A stretch of 64,000 bases of DNA from Bradysia coprophila (Eukaryota > Arthropoda > Insecta > Diptera > Sciaridae), in contig NW_023503373.1 of the NCBI RefSeq assembly GCF_014529535.1, positions 124,001 through 188,000 on the forward strand. Reading direction: 5' to 3'. The position numbers and the translations under genes were made by a program. The notes beneath the pieces were generated by a model. The model worked only from the letters and a program-made list of their open reading frames with translations, did not search any database and had not been told where the DNA came from. Position 1 is the first letter of the stretch. Each line of letters begins with the position of its first letter. Below are positions 1 to 14,100 of this stretch, piece by piece.

Positions 1-1159
1 TTTGCATTTCTGGAAGCACAAGAGAAGCAAAAAAAAACTTTTAAATATGAACGATGCCGATGATAGTAAATGCGTAGTGTCTGTTTTGTTATTTGAAGCA
101 TTTTATTAGTTGTTGGTGAATATTTATACGTCGATAGTCTTCTTCTAAGGAAAATGTGTGGAAAATAAATTCTTTTCATTTTTATCATAAAAGTATTAAC
201 TTTCCTAATCATGATTGACACCAAAAAAGACAACAATGTTGCTTGCAGCCACGAAAACTATTTTGAAGAGTACTCCAAATTTACCATTTTGTGGAAAACA
301 TTTTCTCTCGTCAATATATAGTCAACAATAGTTTCGGCATAATGAACATGGTGTACTGAAACAAAACGAAAGAAAAGAAAGCAATTAAGGTTTCTGTGAA
401 AATTAACCATGCACACTAATTTGAACCACACTAAACGAAAACTTCTTGTTATACCCAAAACGCCGGGCAAAACAAAGAAGTAAAATTCAAAAATAAAATT
501 TAAAGAAAAAATGAAAAAAAATGGTTAAATCTTCTGGGAAAATTCTCAGCTGCGGAACGGGTTATATCTGCAACATTTTCATTCCATTTATTTATCTTCT
601 AATCGTCACAAAAAGGGACAATAAACTTTTGTTTGCTAACTTTTAAATTACTTTCAACTTAAAGTGTAATTAATGTGTGCTGGATAATATATTTTCCGTG
701 TTTATTTCTTCAAAGTAATAAATAGTGATGTCGGTGGCTGTGAGGTTATGTGTGACAAAATTGCAGACGAAATGTTTCCAATTTTTTCTTGCTTGTTCAC
801 TTCAGCTACGACATTTTCTCGCAGATTCAGTATTTGTTAACGAGTTTAATCCGAGAAATAAGTTACGTATTTTCTGCTCCAGTTCACATTTCTAGCTGCT
901 TAAGATACCTCACAATTTATTTTTAAATTTCTTTCCTCGAAATGGACTCCCCTTCTTTAATAAATTATATTCTCTTCCGTCTAATCCTTATAACTTATTA
1001 GCTTGAACCGAAAATCCTAACTATTTTCTGCAAAACGGTTTTGAGGGCTTGGTTCAGGGATAATAAATAAGGTGCTACGTGTGTGTATGTGCAGTACAAT
1101 GTACGGTCAACTCAAATGTTACATTATCTCATGAATTTCTTTCTATTCACTCTAAATAG
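1..1159. other. probable intron upstream of the pgant terminal exons
   Basis: No exon is recognisable in this AT-rich stretch. It ends in a pyrimidine-rich tract and an AG at 1158-1159 that precedes the lectin-domain exon, so it is best read as the last long intron of the galactosaminyltransferase gene, whose earlier exons lie outside the window. Confidence 0.5.
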
Positions 1160-1501
1160 TATTGGATGTTAAGTAAAACTGGCGAAATTCGGAGAGATGA
1201 AGCCTGCTTGGACTATTCCGGTGGTGATGTGGTTCTATACCCTTGTCACGGCTCCAAGGGAAACCAGGTAATTTTTTGATTATTAATATTGTGATGCCAG
1301 GGAATCAAAGCTAAACACATGTCGATTTCCTTTTTTTAGTATTGGGTGTACAACACTGACACCAATCAATTGCGCCATGGATCGTCCGATAAATGTTTAT
1401 CGATGACAGAGAATAAGAAGAAAATTATCATGGAAGAATGTAACAAACATAAAGAGCCACAGAAATGGAAACTACAAAATTATGATGCTAGCAAATTGTA
1501 A
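1160..1501 (+). CDS. polypeptide N-acetylgalactosaminyltransferase, C-terminal lectin-domain exons (partial)
   Basis: Two exons, 1160-1267 and 1340-1501, join in phase 0 across a 72-bp GT-AG intron and give the last 89 residues of a protein ending at TAA 1499-1501. The peptide has the cysteine and aromatic pattern of the final repeat of a ricin-type beta-trefoil lectin: CLDYSGGD, then PCHGSKGNQYW, then LRHGSSDKCL and QKW near the end. That arrangement is typical of the Golgi GalNAc-transferases that start mucin-type O-glycosylation, where the lectin domain binds already glycosylated substrate. The catalytic domain lies to the left of the window. The family call is secure from the motif order; the paralog is not, although the GEIR...CLD and KGNQ wording is closest to the GALNT1/13-type group as I remember it. 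Confidence 0.8.
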
Positions 1502-4500
1502 TTGGAAACCGGGATGGAATTCTAGAGCGGTGGAAATTTTTGTTTTTATTTTATTTTCTAATTTATACTGAAGAATGTAGAGTGGGATGTAATGAAATGT
1601 AGGCAAAGGATATAATTGTAAACGATATTCAGATAATAAGACTATTTAATCATAATATTTAATTCGATCGATCCTTGGATATTGTTTGTAAATAATTTTT
1701 TTTTATACAAATTCAATACGCAGTGACGCCGATATTACTTTCATCATTTTACACGATTTCAGTTCAATTCATTCCACATCCTATAACGATGTTACCATAA
1801 CGCACTTGCCGTAATAGAGGCAATGTTATGCTATGGTAATAAGACCGTTTGAAATGTACCGAGACCATTTACAATGACGAAAGCTCTATCTTTCACACAG
1901 TATATAATTGATCGTGTGCTAGTGATGTGGCCGATTGAACGAACTACCGTCGGTTCATATAATCCTTTATACTGAAAATTTGTCGTATTTTAGCTTAGTG
2001 AATCAACAAAACTATTTGAAAAATCAACCAAATTTTGAGAATGTAATACAATTGAAAATGGATGCGCAGGGCCATACTGGTTATTCTGAATGATCCGTAG
2101 AGATTCCTACTCTGCCCTTTAAAGCTCGAATTTTTTAAAAATATATATTTTTACACTTTTCAATTTAAAATTACTTTTTGTTGTGAAATGAATTCTGATA
2201 ATTCTTTCACCGTGCATACCGTACACACATGGTCAGTGCTGTCTTTAGCTTCTTTGGTGCCAGAGGAAATTGCCCATTGATGCACTTTGCATATTTTATT
2301 GAATCGTTCAATTCTACTACTTCATTGCAATTGTCTAATGAAATGTCGAATTTAATCTATTTCGTTTTCTAACCAAAATACATTTTCATTGTCTTAGAAT
2401 TATCGCAGTGAAGTTATATAGTTCCTCGTACCGAATACCGTATAACCAGTATGAGAACCCATGTTCCTGTAAATTACAGAGCACACAATACTATCATGAT
2501 AATCCTGGATCAATAGAAACTATTTGAAAGTATTAAATTATAGGAATTGCAATTTAAATAAAACAAAATATTCAACATCTCATCAACAAACCCATATACT
2601 ATAACATTCATTCTGTTTAAAGTTTAAGTAAAATATATACAATCAACGCTCAATTGTAAATTAATTGTAAATATTTGATAAGACAAATATTGATAGGTTA
2701 ACACAGTTTTACCTACTACTATATATCACTCGAACATTCCAGTAACACAAAAAGTAATGCATTTAAACGCTATGTGTGTTACGTCGCAACTGTAGAATAG
2801 CGACAATAGGCGCATTAAAAAAATTGCTTCAAAAGTGGAGTGGAAAGATGTCAGTCTTTGACTTATATACAATTTGACCAATATTCCTGATGCATCACAT
2901 GTCTCTTTCCACTTTTTTTTATTGAGATCACTCGAATTCCAGATGATTTCCCTATGTGAAGACTATTACCCTTCCAAACAGTGTGTAAGTTTTTGGCATT
3001 AATTAATGTTGAGTATACGGAAGAAATTAGTTTGTCGATCTTCCGGCTCTGAGTGAACCAAGCAAACAAAATAATCTTACCCTAAACAAACGGCTAGTCA
3101 TCTGTTAACGACAAGCGAAAAAAGTAAATGATGAGCTCGGGCTAACATTCGCTTATAGTGAAACGAATCAACAAGATTGTTTGAAAAAATGAAGATACAG
3201 ATTTTGTATTAGACGCTAGGCAATGCCTTAGACAAAAGAAGTAGCAGATTAGTCGTTTGTAAAAGGATGAAATTTGATCTAGGGCTAAACAGCAGAGCAG
3301 AACATTATAGTGGAAATCTATTCCATTGCAAACGCTGCTACCATACTGACTCTCTTATCCGCTGATCGACTTAGCATTATTGTTTGTTAAATTCATCGTA
3401 TATTCGGACTTGGAATTGTCACCAAAGTCATTAAATAAATTTATTAAATCAAAATCTTTGTGTAATTAAATTATCCTGAAACAAAGAACAAAAAGAAACA
3501 AAGAAACCCATTCATATCACGAGACTCAAATGCATTTACAAGCATTTCTTCACTAGACCAACAAAAAACTGAGATTTTTTTCTCATTTGTTCGGTAAATT
3601 CTTGAAAAGAAATTAGAGAATTGCACAGTTTTATCAATCTAACCAACTTACGTGTAACTGGCCAGTTGTTTTAAACAATTTTATTGATTTATTTTTTACC
3701 TTACAAACTGACGTGCATATCTATGAACCCAGAACATATTTGAAGAAAATTCAAACGATCTCAATGAAATTGCAATCGTTTAAGGAAAATAAAAAATTAT
3801 TAAAATAAACAAAAGAAATCGTTTAAAAAGCGAACTTATTATATCAATCACTAATATAAACAATTTAAACAAAAAAATATTATAAAGAAAAATCCAGTCG
3901 TTGTTGTTATATGTATAACTTATTGATGTAAGACGTGAGACAGGCGGTGAATAGATGAGAGAAGAGGAAATTCTAAAATGTATTCACACAATTTAAAGTA
4001 TTCAAAAAATAAATTAGGGAAAATTTTGCTAAACGTATAAGACATAGAATTTAGTTTTAAAAAAAAAACCTAAGTAAGACCAGGTGTGGCAGGAAGACAA
4101 CTTTTGAAATCTTCTTGAGCATAATCGGCTTTTACACTGAAAAATACAATTATTATTGGCTGGACCCTAGCGTGCCCAATGCTCAAAAATATGAACTAGA
4201 CCTGAAAACGAGGCTCAAGACGGTTTCAAAAGAATATATCGTGCTACTGTCATATCTGAATAAAACATTTCAGGCTGAGGGGGAAGTGACGACGAGAGAC
4301 GATGTTACAGGTTCAAAAAAAAACGAGAATAAAATTAGTAAAAATAAGACAATGTTTTTGCATCGATATTCGAACTCATTGACCCCTTACTTCAATCATC
4401 ATCAAACCAATAGAATGTGCAGTTTCACCAATTTAAAATAAGATTGAGCGAAGGAAAAACAAAAAAAAATACTAATAAAATTATCGGTGAAACTACGGTT

Positions 4501-7500
4501 TTCGTAGTGAATGTTAGTTCTTATGGAATGAGACGTTCTATAAGGCATCTCTCGCTAGAGACTGTGTTGGACGTTCGCATGTAAAAACAATTGAAAAGGC
4601 TATAAAAAGTAGTAGATCGGTAAATTTTAAGAACATTCTTTTGTTATTTCAATATCACAGTAAAGGAGATTTTTGTAATGAAATAAAATAGACGTGAAAA
4701 TTATTCAAACATTTAAAAATGCTACACCTACATCTACATTAAAAAAATAAACTAAAAAGTAAAAAAAATATTTCAATTATGCATCGTAGAATTCATAATG
4801 GTGTTATTATTTCATGTACTTAAAAATATGTGCCTTGTAGACGTTTAAGGTGTAAATATAAAAATTATAAAAAGAATATTGTATTATCATGAACGATAAT
4901 GATAATTAATTGAAATAAAATGAGAAAAGCTGTGTATTTGTTTTCAAAAATATATTGGTTTTATTTTCAATCTGCAACCGGGTTCACTTCGGATTATGAC
5001 TATTAAAGGTGAGTAAAATGAGCCCATCACTATAGTACTTCTGAACAGATTTTCAAAAACTTTCTTCTAATCTAAAAAGAATGCAATTCATACATGGACC
5101 GTCGGAATCAGATCATCTGCAAAACAACGCAGTGACAAGAGAGTTTAGGAAACCAATTATTTTTTAATTCTTGCCTACTTGCTGTTGCATTATCTTCTAA
5201 CCTGTGTCTTTGATTGTAGTGTCTGTTTTCGAATTATATTAAAAACGAAGATATAGCTATTCACAATAGGCAGAGTGCTTTACGAGAGAGTTAAAATTCC
5301 AATTATGTAACGTTTTTTACCCACTTCCTGTGGTATTATACCACAGACCTACAAATTCTTCATAATTCTAAACATTAGAAGAAAGATCTTTATTTGACTA
5401 TTTAAGAAAATACAAACGAAGTGTGCTGCCTTCTTAGAGAAGGTTGCTGGGCTACACAGCATGTATCTATCAATAATTACATTACAAAATATTTACATCA
5501 AATGCGATACCAACCAACGTTTTCGTCAATGGCTAGGTAACATATATGTGGCTTTTTATAATCTGAATTGTACAAACTAAAATATCCTCCGTAATCGGAG
5601 ACAAATCGGAAATGTCGAAATTAAAGTCTTTGAAAAATTGCACTAAGCTCCGATGGCTCCTAAGGAATGCACATTTTTAATTACAAAAAGAACAATTTTT
5701 GTCGTTTGACTTCCTCAATCAAGACTGGTTTACCGTTACAAAGTACCTACGTCGTTTCATTTTGTATCGTATATAAGGAAACTTATCTCTGTTTGCTATT
5801 GGAAAATTATACTCGAGGAATAGTTTCCCGATCCGACTGCTTTCTTTTAACCAATATAATAAATCACTTTATCATTATAAAGCCGAAATTGGTACCAATT
5901 TCATCAAAATATTGGTAAAATGAAATAAAAATAACGTTCAACCAGACAAACCAATCGATCATTTATTACACCATCCTTACCGAGAACGTCTCTGCCCTGT
6001 ATTGATCTATTTCCACTTTAAAAAGCAACAAAATATCGACATCCTAAAACACTGGACTATTTTTACGAAAAAGCTCTATTGAGTAGAATGAAAGCAAAAT
6101 AATCGAAAAGCTTTTATTGATTTGTTTCCAAATTTCATTTCTCCACACCAGTGTGACAGTTAAAATGCGCAGGATCGTATTCGAATCATTTTCACGTTTA
6201 AGAAAAATCATCATTTCTGTTGCATCTACAGAATTGGTAAGACGTGTTATCAGAAGCAGAATCCTAGAAATTGTTTATTTAGTTGACAAATTTGTTAATA
6301 TTCGTTTTGAAAATAGTTATAAAAGTGCCTGGTAGTGTACAAAATTTCAATATTCAATTGATTTCGCTTGGATACATTATTGTTTCTTTAGTCAAACTGA
6401 AAAAACAAACTGTGCAAAATATGGTAGTGGCATCTGATCAATGGAAATTTTTTTCAGTGACTGTGTTTTACTGAACTTTCTGTTGCAATATTTGGTGTTC
6501 AATTAATTCAGTTTACACAATCTCACAAACTTGATGTGAATATAATAATCTGTTGCTGAAAATCTGTGAAAGAAAGCTATACACTTTAAATTACGTCGAG
6601 ACGACACAAAAGCTTTTCCACTTGAAAGAATCAATTTTAAGGCGTGACCTTCAACAAAATATACTGACTGCAACAGGTAAATAAACGAAAAATCACAACT
6701 TAAATTCCATAAGCATATACGGTATTGAGTATAGTTGTGTGGTAACAATCAATTGAATAGAAAAATAAATGAAAACTGATGAAAAATATGATTTAGCATT
6801 GTCCGATTCATACACTTTCATTGAATTCGTATATTAAAATGAAAATTCTCTTATCACAGTTCGATTTTTGTGACGTCAAATCGTGACGTATACGTTCTCC
6901 CATTTTCATTTTCTTTATTATCTTCGGCATCAATGTACACGAGTATAATATAGCAAGGCGAGATTTATATTTTGCAATATTCTCGTTCTGGTTATTTTGT
7001 TGCTTTCGTTAATGAACCAAGACTCTTACCACTCATGCCTGAATTTTACTGAAAATTTCTCGAATGATATCAGCTACATATAACACGGTGTAGGTTTCCC
7101 TGATAGATCCGTCGTCGTATTGACAATTAAATGAGCATGTATACGCAACGGCAATAATATAGGGCATCAGTGAATTGAATTAGCTCTTGTAGTAAATTAA
7201 TTGGGTCTAGGCTGAGTTTAGTTTTCTTGCGTCTCGTACATTTTCCAATTTTAGTCTTCGAATTAATTTTATTTACGAATCGTCAACAAAAGCAAAATAC
7301 GCCTGAATAATATGACTATTAGGTGTAGTATAGGAGACTGAACGTAGCACTGCTTATATAAGTAAAATAATCCGATTAACGGGATGCATCAATGAAAATT
7401 TTCCTATATCGTAATGAGTAACCAACATCCATACACTTCACATCAGTGAACATCATTTAATATATTTGAAAGCAGATACGAGTGGAGCCTTGGTCGTATT

Positions 7501-8143
7501 TATTGAATACATGATCAATTTACACTTAATTGGGGCGTCACTATGGCAACATCCTATTGTATGAATTTATTAATACTTTTCCGTCCGACAAATAGCTACG
7601 GTCTGCTGAACACGGACGGTGTATGTGGAGTTCTTGCAAACAATAAACACTTTGAATTTTAAAGGCTAAATGAAAATTGTTGGAGTGAATATTCCTTGAT
7701 GAAAAGTATGTGAAGTTCACAAATGAAATTTGCTTTCACATTTTCCATGTAAAGTGTAATTGCTTTCCGTCGACAAAGGATTTGTCTGCTTCATGAATAA
7801 ACTGCAAATTGGAATAAATGAAATGTTTGAATTGCAAAGTATGTGAAACATACTTAATGAAAAGCTTTTATAGTTTATGAGAGTAGATGTAGAGTACATC
7901 CACTCCATCCGGTCAGTAAGATAATCACATAATGACTCTTGTTAGAATCTGTTCTCATAATAGGGCCACTCGTAAATAATGGAATCTATTTTCTGACCCC
8001 CTCTTTCCTCCAAGTTTTCCTATTTTATGTATACCAAAGTGTGTCGTCCTATACTTGGGTGTCCGCGAATCAGTTTTACGCCGTTTATGAATGAGTCATA
8101 ATTCTTTTGGAACAAGTCCTTTAAATTTTCTTTAATCTTTTAG
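1502..8143. other. intergenic or 5' intronic DNA, no gene recognised
   Basis: More than 6.6 kb of AT-rich sequence with only short unconvincing open frames. The longest (4115-4441, +) opens on TTG rather than ATG, resembles nothing I recognise and ends in low-complexity Lys/Asn codons; it could be an isolated exon but nothing supports that. Because the next gene has a splice acceptor just before its ATG, an untranslated first exon and promoter for it may lie in this stretch. Confidence 0.5.
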
Positions 8144-8148
8144 CAAAA

Positions 8149-11100
8149 ATGCCGGAAGTTTTGACATTATCAGGGCTCGCCGATGCGGAGCCAGATTATA
8201 CAACATTTGAAAATAAGACTGGACTGGCTGAAGACATGAAGTTTTTAGCATCTATGCCTGAGTTGTGCGATGTAACGTTTTTGGTTGGTGATACCAGAGA
8301 GCCAGTATGTGCCGTGAAGGTAAGCAGTCAATTCAAAAAACATAACCACTCGCCCGTAAAATGTTTTTTTTGTGTGTGGAAAATAACAGGCAGTTCTGGC
8401 ATCTCGTTCACGAGTCTTCCAAAAGATGCTGTATCAAGCTCCATCACCGCAACGCAAGAAAGATCCTCCGCCTCGAGAAAATAAACTTCGTTTGTTCTTG
8501 AAACGATCCTCCGAGCCATTGTTGAATCTCCAAAATGCTGCCCAACAGGTACAATATTGAAACCAATTTCTTCGATAGAATTACGTATACTGTTTGCCGT
8601 ATAAACGAACAGTAACGTATGTACATAAAATCTGAAGTTTGTTTAGTTTAAAGTAATTTTTCATTTAAATTGAATATTTTGTCTCCCCCGATTATAATTT
8701 TTATTTTTCATTAAATCCGTAAATGTTTTAAGAAACTAGCTGTTCCCCATACAAATTTAACACCAAAAAATGTATAAAGATAACGAACCCGAGGAAAGGT
8801 GATGAGTAAACAAATGGACGTCGATTATTCTTTATAATTTGTTACACAAATGACTTTTCAGTTTTTGAATACAAACACAAATCTCGTGTATTTATTTATA
8901 GCCCGATTATTTAGCAACAATTTTTTAGTAAAGTATTATCGTTGAACTGTATGTGAACAAATATTTTGAAAATAATCTGCGAACCCAAAACATCAATTTT
9001 AATTCCGATAAAATAACAACCAAACAAATCATCTGTAAATAATTTATTTGAAAACATTTTGTATTTGTCCTATACATTGTAGAGAAGTGGTTTCAGTCAA
9101 CAATTGCCTGTAATACCCGAGGTAAATTTATCATTTGTTTCGTTTGTATTTTGATTAAAACAAAAGCAAAAAAAAAATTGTTTTCTAGTTAAATGAGTTG
9201 AACATTTTTGTAAATTTTTTTGAACAAAACTATTTTTGTTGTGTAACATTTCTTGACAATATCATCTATAGTCGATAAGTCTGTTACATAATTTTTTCAG
9301 CGACTTCTTCCCAAAATTTCCTTTTTCAAATTATTATCTATCTATCTTTCACAAATTGTCTAATCTCTACTAGCTAAACTAAACACCACTGACTATTCTG
9401 TCTGTATAAACCGTATGATGAAATATTTGGCAGATATGCTAGTTTAGTTAGGAGCTTTCATCAATATAAGAATTAGCAACATAGCCATGGTTGGAACATT
9501 CACTTTCGAAGGATGGATTTTTTTCATGTTATTTTCAATCCTCAGGGATTTCTAACCTTTTACCTACGGCATGGCATCCAGAACAATTATTTAATCTGTT
9601 ACTTCTGTGGATCTAAGCATTTCTAAGGGGATTCACAATCTTTTACTTCATTTGTTTTGACACACACTTTGACATATTAGAACGCATTACGAAGCACTTA
9701 ATGCTCATTGTTCATAGCCTTCCACATCAATAACGCCATTCTTTTATTTGAAGTAAGAGGTTAAATGAATTGTGGTATTATGTTTAGACATGATTAGTAC
9801 ATGATAATGGGTTAGTAGGGACGTAAGGACAAAAGTGTTGTGGTACGTATCACCATGAAAATCAATATTGAGAGCTTCCGACTAAATACTTTCACGAATT
9901 CTTTGCGTTTGCGAGGATCATACTTTAATCATACTCTATTTCACCAAATCGTTTCGTAAACTTTACCCTTCTTTGTTTTGATCTTCTGCACAAGAAACTT
10001 TTTAAAAACGTTATTGTAAAAAACTGTTCTTCTTAACGTTTTATATGCAGGTATCCAGGTATTGTGTATAGTAAAAATGAAGATTATCCTCTTTTTTTGG
10101 TGTACTAGAAACATTATTGAATGACCCAAGCACAACAGTGATTTTGTAATCTTACCTTCAATTTTTGAGCATGTCACACGGAGAAAAACTCCGAAAACGA
10201 TAACCAAATGTTACACATCAAATTCATTCTTTATGATTTGAGTTCTTAGTTCCTTTTCGCTTAGTTTAAAAAAAATCCGAAGTGCACTCGGAACACACTT
10301 TAACAAATTTCGAAAAAAAACGAGAGCTGAAGCACTTTATTGTTTTTATCTAAGACACCCACACGTTTTAAATCTTCTCCACTGGATTTTATGTTTCTTT
10401 CATTAACGAATCAGTTTCCCTTCATTTATAATTTTGGTTGATGATTTTTGCTTGATAATTTTAGGAAAATATGGTATAGCGCTTGTGTTTGCATACTTAT
10501 TTCTCATGTGGAATGTGTTCTAGTGGTGTTAAGAAGATCCTACTCTAAGTGAAGGCCTAAAACTCTCCTCAACCTTTCTTTAATTTCATTATTGGTTATG
10601 CATTGTTCGAGCAATCTGGCTAATTTTGGTTAATTTTTACAATTTTTGTAATTTTTTTTTGGAATTTGTTTTTAAATAAAAAGCTATGGTGAAACATTCT
10701 GGTTCTAACTATTAATAATTGTAAAGCGAACTATTTAAACAATGCACTTCAAGCAAAAATGATCAAAGTCGACAACTGTCAAATAGAGTACTATCTTATA
10801 TTAAATGGTTTTTAACGGTGTTTTACAGATGTGTGAAACACTGTCAAGTTTAGAGTACCACTCATGCTTGAAGTGCGTTGATTTAAATAATGAACGGTGT
10901 ATATACTTGGAATTATAGTACAAGGATGGAATTAATAGATTCCACATTGTCGACTGAAAATTCGATTTATTCCATATATATTTGAAAGTGCATTTATTGC
11001 CAAGTTTTTTAACGTTGCGATTTAGAAACAGACTAAATGCAACACTAGAGCTCACCCATAGCGCAAGGCTATTAGACTAAAACAGAAGATAAGTTCACAA

Positions 11101-14100
11101 ACAAAGCCAACGCTTTTCCCTTTCTCAGGGCTCCCGTTTAGTGAATTAATTTAGAAGAAGAAGGCTGTTTCGACCTCGAGAACTACCTTTCAAATGAAAC
11201 AAAAATTACGAAAAACGGATGAAATTCACTCGAGTTATATGCAAAATACACATAGGGCCCTAGTAGCGGCCTTAGTCCAAAGACCCAAATTTAACAATTT
11301 TTTTCAACAACATTCTATTTGGCCTTCGATTACCTTCCAAATAAAACAAAAATTACGAAAAACAGATAAAATTCACTCGAGTTATATGCAAAATACACAT
11401 AGGGCCGAGTAGCCTTTCACTTCTAAGGCCCTAACTCACAATCCACTCACCCGATTTTAAAAAACTGAATTGGTATCGACAATACCTATCGTTTGCCGTT
11501 TCATTTACATTTCCATCGTTTATTTTGCCGTTGATACCCTTAAACGACCTTAAAACACTTAGGTGGCCGACCCGAATATGCCCATCTTCGAACTTAGCCT
11601 CACTATTACAACAACCTTTCAGGGATTTTTTTTTAAATCGGATTTGATTTACTCAAGACAGACAGACAAAATTTTTATTGCGGATTCGTTATCTATGAAC
11701 ATAGGCAAACACTTTGCCCTCACCGTCTGCTTCGAATTCCATCAATTACACACAGCACTTCGTACGGGGCTAAAAACTTGGCAATAAATGCCCTTTCGAA
11801 TGCATTTACTCTAACGATAACGATAACGATTACTTGTTTTGATCGAAAATACTCTGAAATAAAATCTCTTATATCAATCATAGGATTGAACGTTAAAGTG
11901 AGAATGATTGTGGTAACATCAAGATCGCACGTGGAATGAATAGGATTGAATTGAAATTGTTGGATCTTATAGATTTTAAATTCTTTCGCTAAGTAAATAC
12001 ACTGCAAAGACACAGTTCCACATTTTCAGTTGATTTTATTGCATTTATTTGTGTTTAACTTTTAATTATTTGTTCTGCATGATCGTTGATTTATTATTAT
12101 AATTATGTTGGAACACTTTTTAAATGCAACTATTTGCATTGAGGAAAAAAAATCAGCGGAAGATCGTCCAATTATGTTGAAAATGGCTCAATATGATGGC
12201 TTTAGATGTCTCCTTTATTTCAACAAACTACTGCTCTTAGTAAACTCACTTTCTTTTCTACACTAATCATATCTATCATATTCGTTTGGAATTAAGCCTG
12301 TGGTTTTTCGTTTATTAGCCATCGGGCCAGCAACATCAAACGCTAATCATTGAAGAATTTGAACCAGATGTATTTCGTCAATTGATTGAATACATTCATA
12401 CCGGTTGCGTAACTCTTCAGCCTCGCACATTGTTAGGTATAATATTTTTGTCATGGAATTAGATATGTGCGTCGGCTGGCTGACAAAATTTTTCTCTTAA
12501 AAATGACGTAATTTGGAACCGCCGATCACTAAAATCGACTAAATTTGTATGGAAATCGAGCCGCCGCCGATACACTTTTCACCGTTTTCATGCCGAGTGC
12601 ATGAACAAAAATTGACCGGCGCACATATCTACTACATGAAATGACTGATGCAAATGATGGTGAAATTTTTGAATTGCAGGTGTGATGAATGCAGCCGATT
12701 ATTATGGTAAGTTGAATCACTCAGTACAATGACGAAAACTAACCGTTGAGTTGTTTGCAAAGATTGCCAAAAAATGTTTTTCTGAAACTTTTTTTTCTTT
12801 GTCAACAAAATGACAAAAAAGGCAATTTTTGGCAGTCTTGGGATGTAATTCCCGATTTTAGTCTTCGACTCGGTTGATACAGATCTGACGAGTCATATCT
12901 CCATTACGTCGTACTCAGAGTACAAAAAGAAATTCGTTTTCCCTCATTTCAGGTTTGGAGGAATTGCGTAAAGCTTGTGCCGGTTTCGTTCAATGTTGCA
13001 TAAACGTTGATACAGTATGTGCGTTATTAGCATCAGCTGAAAGATATATTCAGTACAAATGCACAAAGAGCTTGGTACAAAAAGTCTTGGAATTCGTTGA
13101 CGAGCATGGAAACGAGGTGTTGAATTTGGGTAGTTTTACATTGTTGCCACAGCATGTTGTTAGATTAATTTTAGCTAGGGAAGAGTTGCGGGCAGATGAG
13201 TTTACCAAATTTCAGGCCGCTCTTATGTAAGTACTACAGTGATTCAATCCAATTTACGTTCGTATTCGTTTATTCCCCAAAATTGTTTTTGTACATTTCC
13301 CACAAAAATTCGACGCTAATTTCATTTTTGTTTATAAAAGAAAAATGAGAAAACAAAATTATTTGTTGCACGGTATCGTTGCTATACTCTATAGTAGACT
13401 AACAACCACACCATATGTTCCACATCTAATATTTATGTAATTCTCAGGTGGAGTAAAAAATATTGTGACAACAATCCTGTAAGTATTATTTTGAAACTGA
13501 ATCCCATCTCTATTTAAAATGTACTACCAAGTTTTTTTATCAGAACATACCGCTAAAAGAGGTAATCGGAAATTTTCTGGAATACATTCAATTCCATAAA
13601 ATTCCTGCCAACGTTTTGATGCGTGAAATTCATCCATTGGGACTGGTACCATATGCGATCATTATGAACGCATTAGCGTATCAGGTTGGTAGAAATTGAA
13701 AACCAATTCTAACTACGGTTCGAGTTACATTTCTGTCATTCGTGATTGTTAATAAAATTGGATGAACAAGTCAACTGTGTCCTGAGCCCAATAATCAAAG
13801 TTTGTGGATTTTGACAAAGTTTACGCTAGCACTGGACTGCTGTTGACTTTTTATGCAATTTATCAATCGAAGTGAAATCGGCGAAATTGACTTGAACCTA
13901 GCCGGAGTTGGATTTTAAGAACTTTGTTTGCAGGCAGACCCAGCATCTGTCGACCCAGGAAAGTTATCACCAAACTCTAGTCGAGTAAGACGTGCACGGC
14001 AATCACAAGGTCGTTCTATGTCTGTACAAAGTTGTGATCCGTACGGCTCAAACACAACTTTAAGCTCAAGTGGTAGTAGCGACCCAGCAATATTGGGTTC

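Noticed and set aside
4115..4441. 108-codon open frame on the + strand
   Set aside because: Begins with TTG rather than ATG, lacks recognisable motifs and ends in low-complexity codons; no splice context convincing enough to call an exon.
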